Positions 58,060-64,000 of a stretch of 64,000 nt of DNA are shown here, piece by piece. Under the pieces are notes generated by a model, which did not search any database, had not been told where the DNA came from, and saw nothing but the letters and a program-made list of their open reading frames with translations. The first letter of the stretch is position 1; each line of letters starts with the position of its first letter. The position numbers were made by a program, and so were the translations under genes. Source of the stretch: Sclerotinia nivalis. Taxonomy: Eukaryota; Ascomycota; Leotiomycetes; Helotiales; Sclerotiniaceae. The DNA is taken from assembly GCA_029531795.1 (NCBI GenBank), contig JAPEIS010000014.1, positions 2,195,914-2,259,913 on the forward strand. Reading direction: 5' to 3'.

Positions 58060-59895
58060 ATGTTACCATTGACAGAAAATCAGGAATCTACGTTGAATCG
58101 ATGGGCAGCAAATAATCTAGGCAGACCTCAGGATAACACTATGACCTTTCTCATGGGCGAAACAGGTCTAGAAGAAGAGCAAATCAATCATTGGTGGACC
58201 AATCAAGAGAGTACTCGTGAGTAGCACATTTTTACTTCTGGTGTGGAAAACTCTTCTAAAATTCTATACCAGGTCTTAATATCGAAATTCCACCTGGAAA
58301 AGTAGCGCCAATTTCCGAAGTTGGCGTGTATGGTTCTGAAAGCAATGATTTTGATCTTGTAAATGTTAATTTGCCCGATTTGACTCTTGATCCATTTGAC
58401 GAAGTGTTTTCCGGTCTGGAAAATTGGTCTCCACTTGAGCAGTCATGCTATGATTTCCGCGGACTGCCGTCCGATTTATATGGTTGTCAAAGCCAAGACA
58501 ATCGGGGCGATGGCTCTCCGCAGAAAAGATTCCCTCATTCGGAAATTACTTCGATCTCCGATAATGATTCAGTGCTATCGATATCATCTTCTCACGTGAA
58601 TAATTTTGTGCCAGACAGACGTACTTGGGGGGCCACGTCAACCCTTTTTTCTGTGGACGAGGATCAGGCAGCAGGTCCACTGGAATCATGTCAGAATTTT
58701 CAGCCTTACAAAGGCATAAATCAAGCAAACATTACCTCGATGTCTAATTCGCAATACAATTTGCCTAGTGATCTCCACAAAAACCAGTTCACCACTCGAC
58801 ACCACAACCTGGAATCTATCCCACGACCATCCACTAGATTGAGGCGCAAATCCGGTACAAATCCGTACGCTAAAAACCTACCAGAAAAGTTTATAAAATA
58901 CAGTTGCACAATATGTGGCCAGACATTTGAACGCAAAGGTGCCAAAGGCGACTGGAAAAGGCATGAACAGACAAAGTGCGAGCAACAAAAGTTGTGGTAC
59001 TGCATGCCAAAAGAGCCAATTATCCAGGTACTCAATGTTTGGTCCTGCATGCTATGCAATTACGCTAACAGCGATCGTGAGGAGATGATCAGCCATCTTT
59101 CTAACCAACATCGATTCCAAAACTGCTGGGGAAAACCTCTGTCTAAAAGGTGCCACCCTAGGAAAGATAAGTTGAGGGATCACCTGAAGAAACACCATAG
59201 TTTATTAGAAGGATTAACAGGGTGGGAAGCTTGGCATCAAGATTTACCAGAAAAAAAGGCTTGGGGCTGCGGATTCTGCGGTGGTTGCTTTTTCACTTGG
59301 GATGGTAAGTCTCCAAATACATATCCCTCCGTACTCTGTTATTTTTAGTTTTTCGGCACGGCATAGGTCGCTCGAGACCATACGTGCAGATGAATAGAAG
59401 ACTATTAAGAATCGTCATAGCTAACACTAGATAGCGAGACTCGACCATATTGCCGAACACTACGAAAAGCAAGGACTCGACATTTCACAATGGTCGTTGA
59501 CAAATGTCATCAAAGGATTGCTCAAGCAGCCCAGAGAATGGGATATGTTAACCGCGTGGAAAAGTCTTGTCGGTCATAATGACCAATCGTACACATGGTT
59601 AAAAAACGACGCCCTAATTTTGCAGCGCAAGTTGGAGTATCGGGAAGACACACCACAGAACCTCGCACTAGAGGCAAGAAGACTGGCAGGGAAATCTTCT
59701 CATAATTTTGTACCGCAAACTTGGCCCCTTTCTGAGTCTCATGCAGCAAGGCTAGCGCGAGATTTGTTTGCTGAATCTTTGAGTGAAATTTCAGGCCACG
59801 GAGATAGCGGCAACTCTTATGGAAATACTTATATGGCAAATATTGGGCAAGTAAATCCCGGGATACAAGTTGGTGATTTTAATAGTTTCATCTAA
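58060..59895 (+). CDS. Homeobox-like plus C2H2 zinc-finger transcription factor
   Basis: Exons 58060-58216, 58273-59304 and 59435-59895 give 549 residues. Exon 1 resembles a truncated homeodomain: LMGETGLEEEQINHWWTNQ matches helix 2-turn-helix 3, where the usual WFxNxR has become WWTNQE. An acidic Ser/Asn-rich linker follows. Then come CTICGQTF...DWKRHE, CMLCNYANSDREEMISHLSNQH, CHPRKDKLRDHLKKHH and CGFCGGCFFTWDARLDHIAEHY, the zinc-finger block of a fungal family that pairs a homeobox with C2H2 fingers. The end of that block (ISQWSLTNVIKGLLKQP) is strongly conserved in it. The first finger has an extra three residues (KGAKGDW) and a Cys instead of the last His. Nuclear regulator by family; targets unknown. 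Confidence 0.85.
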
Positions 59896-61533
59896 TGGTG
59901 TATGAGTCTGAATGGTAAAAAAGCAAAGGTAATAGTTTGTGAGAGCTGGTTATCCACATTCTAAAGAGGCTTTTGCTTCACTCATTTGTTACTGCTAGGA
60001 TTACTGAGGAGCTGAGCAGAAAGCACCAGAGAGCCCTTCACGCTGCACATATTGAACGTTTCAATAAAACAGTCAAGACGAATTCGAACGAGGAGTTTCG
60101 AGCAGGGAAGCTACATACATTTCTGTCCCAATAATCTATTTGAAAAGATTGCTAGAAGGTATAGTTCTATCGTGGAAGACTTTCACACTGACTAGCTTTT
60201 AGTTGGGATTGAACGTGGTACCTTTCACTAACTTCCAGCTGCAGGCAGACCTGGCTCTGTATTGGAAGTATGGTCGGTTCGGGGTTTGTCTTTATAGTAA
60301 AGGGTCTGAGGCATGAATGATGATATCGAAAGAAGGAAGCCGGGAATTAAAATAGACCCGTAATTATGATGTAGTGATTTAACATTTCCAGAAAACAGTT
60401 TTCCGATGTGCGTGTGGGGGGATTATAATGGGAGGAAGGTAATTTGGGGCGTAGATATAAATTTAATATAGAAAAACAGTTGTTTGTAAGGTGTTTATTG
60501 GTATCGGTAATCGAATAACTTTCATGACTTTAAAGGAGATGCTGAAATCTCGGTATATCACCATCAGGTGAAATGTCTATTATGCTCAAACATGGAGATC
60601 GATAGTAAGGTAACTACGTGAGACCTTATCCCGTGTTAACCACTATTGGTGAAACAATCAACAATCGTTAAAAAGTAGCTAATAAACATCAGCTGCTCTC
60701 CTCAAGAAACATCCCCTTACACAAATCACTTCACTCTCACTCTCACAACAAGCGTTGGCAACTTCAAACCCCTATTTTTATAACGATGATTATTTTCCTG
60801 CAGCTTTCCTCCTATCCATCCCATGGCCATCCAATATCGAAGCATTATAATCGCAATCGCAATTCGCCACTACTGTCTAGAAAAACGAATAATTCGTCCG
60901 AGATGGCTGGTTTGTAGATTCTTGGAATTTTTCGGAAAATAGTTGTTGATACTGTCTACCGAAATACCGGCAGCTGATATATCGATTTGCAAAATGGTTT
61001 GAAGTATTTAGGAAAATACATGGTCTGGATGTTTTGATTGAGGTGAGAGCCACAATGGGAGATTGTAGTGATGGGATTTTTGGAGTAAGGATCGATATTG
61101 AATAGTATGTAAGATTGCTGCGTCAGGTTCCTTATGAGTAAGGACTAATATCGAATAGTATGTATTGATGATTTGAGCAATGCCGGAACATATAATGTAA
61201 ACAACTTACTTTTTTGCTTCTGCTGGCTCCAGTTTCCATTTCACCTACTGGAACGTCAAGGTCTGAACCAGGTCCTCTTCACTATCCAAAGGTATCGGGT
61301 TTGATTGAAATGATTTTTTCATTTTGCAAAAGTAAAAGCAGTACTAGTTATTCGCCCCCATATTTGAAGAAATCAGCCGTCTTTAAACGGACTGAAATAT
61401 AAACCCAGATTCTGGGCACAAGTTTTGTTGTTTTTCTTAATAAAAAAATAAGAGCACGAAAAGAAAAGCAGAACAAATGTTCGCAGAAGCAAAAACACAA
61501 CGCTTCTGAATCATCAGGCTGCTGCCCTCCACT
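59896..61533. other. Intergenic region between two convergent genes
   Basis: No gene is supported. An imperfect duplication is visible: ATCGATATTGAATAGTATGTAAG near 61090 and an AATATCGAATAGTATGTATTG-like copy near 61148. The Hsp70-like gene ends at 61534 on the minus strand. Confidence 0.5.
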
Positions 61534-63801
61534 TCAACGATCGAATTTCATGTCTGACTTGCATATCTCCTTTCCGCCAACAAGCCAACTGAACGTGAGG
61601 TTATCACCCTTATTACCGAACACGATTTGTTGCTGAAAATCAACTTCATATATCAGGCGACCGAGTTGAGCATTGTATTTCTGTCTGATATTTTCACCAA
61701 AGTCGAAGTTATTACTTAAAATTGATTGAATGTCTCCAACTATTTCGATTCCTATAGAATGTTAGTTTGAGTTTGTTTTCAATTTGAGATGGTTATTGAC
61801 AGACCAGGATCAGAAACATATTCTGGGGGTTCCGCCGATACACATTGGTATAGTGTACTTCTGAGTACTGTACCTGTCTCGGGTGTATAATTGTGGCTGC
61901 AGCAGTTAATGATTCTGGAGGTACCCTTTTTTATTTCATCTCCCTAGCATATTTTTTTAGTCAGTGAGACCAGATATGGTAGCGCAATTGTGGCTTATTG
62001 AGTGGCTTACCTTGAGAATTAACCACTCCATTCGTCCGCTGCATCTCTTCACATTTTCCCATGGATCAATATAAGAGTTTTCCTCTGGGTCTATACCTTT
62101 CCGGAAATACATCGATAAGCAGACACCATAATGTCGACGCAGTTGCTTCACCCGTGGCGAAATTCCTTCTAACCCACGTAAGGCAGCTCCACGCACAACG
62201 GCAGATTGTCTTCAGAATATTAGCATAGGAATGGAGCAAATGGATGTGCGTATCGTGGCTTACGGATGCAACGGTCGTATCAAGGTTATGTTCCCGTTTT
62301 GCCTGCACCACTTCTTCAACTGTTTATTGAGGTGTGGCGATTCACCGAAGCCGCCGACTAGAACGATGCGCTAATGTATCACAATTTTTTTTAGCAAAAA
62401 CTCCTTTTGAATCTGTTCAATCTCGGAATCAAAACACACGTTAATTGTAGCGTTTTTTGCGGCTTTTGCTGCTTTCACTTGCTCTCTCACTAAGCTTATT
62501 ATTTCCGCAATGACGGGATCGAAAAGGTCCTCCATATCTTCGCTGATAGGTTATTAGTAAACTCAACGTCTTACGGACACATAAATCTTACTATGTGAGC
62601 AAAACAAGTCGATCCTCCTTGTCATAATGATCAGACTCGGGAACAGCAAGATTGAGAGGGCCAAGCTCCCCCACTTCTCTCTCATCGTCACGTCCAAAAT
62701 CCCTTTTCAATGTCTCGAAGGCCGTCATAAATCTGCTACCTGGACCCTTTTGACCGAACGGCAGATCGTCGAATGCAGATCCAAAGCGTTTGGAGAGCAG
62801 AGAATAAAGATTTCGATCGATGTATGTTGCCCCGCATTTTCCACCTATTAAAAGTCAAGATCCAGTCCCGATAGACTGATTGTGCGGAATTTGAATACGA
62901 CTTACCGATACCAACACATAGCTCGTCAAAGATAAGATATGGTTGCACCTGCTGGATTGTATACGTAGTGATGTCGATAGTTCCTCCGCCACAGTCGCAT
63001 ATAAGTATATTCTCATCACACTAAATTGTTAGTACCTGCCATTAACGCAGGTGATTTAGACATACCGAGATGGGATTCAATGCATCTGATTTGGCGTATT
63101 CCTTCAACGTCGCAATTGCTGCAGCTTCTGGCTCAGCAATCGTGTAAATTTCGTCTCCGGGCCTCTTTCCAAATCCAGCATTTTTGGCAGCTTTTAAAGT
63201 AGCATCTTTAGCCTCCTCTGACCACACAGCAGGTAATGTTACCCAGCATTCCATTGGAGTGTTTTCAAAAGTCAGATCAGTCATTTGCTCTCGCAACGTT
63301 CTTGATACATGTGCGTATACCTCTGTCAGAAAATCTTCACAAACCCCTGCCGCATCACGAAATGGAGGCAACTGTAACATGCCATCACCTGTCATAGATG
63401 CAAGCGACGGATCGTCATGATCTTTCGCAGTAGCGTTCTTGTCGAGCAGAAGTTTAGTCCAGGAATAAGACTTCAGCTTTGAGTTGACCTCAAATCCCCA
63501 CTTGTTGTTTTTGAGTTTTGGATTCTCCTGGCTGTAAGCAATTCTCGTGGGAGTTTTCCAAGATACGTGAGGATCTCCAGGCCATGGAGACATAATAGTG
63601 ATGTCCTCTATGCCAGCTTTATCTGTGGTCACGTAACTGACACCTATAGTAATGTCAAAAGCGAACAGTGTAAGATTTGACTGGCATACCTGAGAATGTT
63701 GTACCATAATCAATTCCTATAATGATCTTATGGCCATTCCCCTTTGCAGTTACAGAACTCTTAGCCTGTTTGGGGGGCTTACGATTCCGTGAATTACTCA
63801 T
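61534..63801 (-). CDS. Hsp70-family ATPase, HSPA12-like fungal type
   Basis: Nine exons on the minus strand: 63690-63801, 63066-63643, 62906-63020, 62592-62844, 62440-62542, 62264-62370, 62011-62209, 61805-61943 and 61534-61751. They splice in frame to 607 residues. Motifs: IGIDYGTTFSGVSY (phosphate 1), PAVWSEEAKDATLKAAKNAG, IAEPEAAAIATL, ICDCGGGTIDITTY (phosphate 2), RIVLVGGFGESPHL (adenosine). These define an actin/Hsp70 ATPase domain. The later part (QSAVVRGAALRGLEG, RRHYGVCLS, GDEIKKG) follows fungal HSPA12-like proteins, not a classical substrate-binding domain, and no EEVD tail is present. Several apparent stops (TAG at the 62439-62371 and 62591-62543 boundaries) vanish on splicing. A basic N-terminal extension precedes the fold. 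The client is unknown. Confidence 0.88.
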
Positions 63802-64000
63802 GGTGATGTAGTGATAGACCGGGTTGGGAAAATATTTTGGCCAATTTTGAAATGGACAAGAGGTTGTTCTATGTTTGGAATTTGAAAAAACGGGAAACTG
63901 AGGAAATAACTTTAAATTCGCGTAATGACCCGCTTTATCACGGGGACGGCAGGCAGAATAACAGGTACAACTTTATTAATAACACGTAGCTCGAAGAGCT
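63802..64000. other. Upstream region of the Hsp70-like gene
   Basis: Promoter side of the minus-strand gene up to the window edge. No other gene or recognisable heat-shock element array (repeated nGAAn) was found. Confidence 0.5.

Noticed and set aside
62371..62439. In-frame TAG in the Hsp70-like gene as a pseudogene lesion
   Set aside because: GTGTGT...CATTAG forms an intron that joins NATIN to RIVLVGGFG without loss of conserved residues.

Overview
The window is nuclear DNA of a filamentous ascomycete. Genes carry short GT-AG introns (about 44-135 bp) with CTRAC-like branch points and are spread over both strands without operons. The Ilv5, OTU, RTA1 and Num1/ApsA-type proteins read like those of Leotiomycetes. 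A Sclerotiniaceae relative (Botrytis/Sclerotinia/Monilinia group) is my best guess, but this is recognition from memory, not a search.

Layout: 0-5 kb holds the 3' end of a Ubc12-type NEDD8 E2, a complete ilv5 (acetohydroxyacid reductoisomerase) with a perfect Leu3/LeuB-type site upstream, and a PLP-dependent serine racemase/threonine dehydratase-like gene. A broken membrane-protein gene lies at 5.9-7.4 kb, followed by about 7.8 kb without a recognisable gene. At 15-32 kb are a Num1/ApsA-type cortical PH protein, an acyl-CoA synthetase gene broken by one stop codon, a kinase remnant, and a 1,855-residue disordered SR-rich protein. From 31.7 to 42.5 kb lies a gene desert with microsatellites. 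At 42.5-46.7 kb are an SDR, a thiopurine-methyltransferase-like enzyme, an OTU deubiquitinase and a cupin.

At 47.0-50.1 kb is a nest of mobile elements. Two copies of a TIR element with TA flanks are present. One has been entered by an LTR element, now a solo LTR with 5-bp target duplications, and by a 210-bp retroposon-like piece with 14-bp duplications. The other copy is uninterrupted and carries TpG/CpA-to-TpA transitions typical of repeat-induced point mutation (RIP). The right end holds an RTA1-like membrane protein, a decayed epoxide-hydrolase-like gene, an NAD-dependent epimerase/reductase with a late frameshift, a fold-back MITE-like element, a homeobox plus C2H2 transcription factor, and a nine-exon HSPA12-like Hsp70.

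Two themes cut across the window. First, several metabolic genes are disrupted, repeatedly where a conserved tryptophan codon (TGG) has become TAG or TGA. Second, a subset of genes shows a strong strand-specific gradient that restarts in each exon, C-rich at the 5' end and G-rich at the 3' end.
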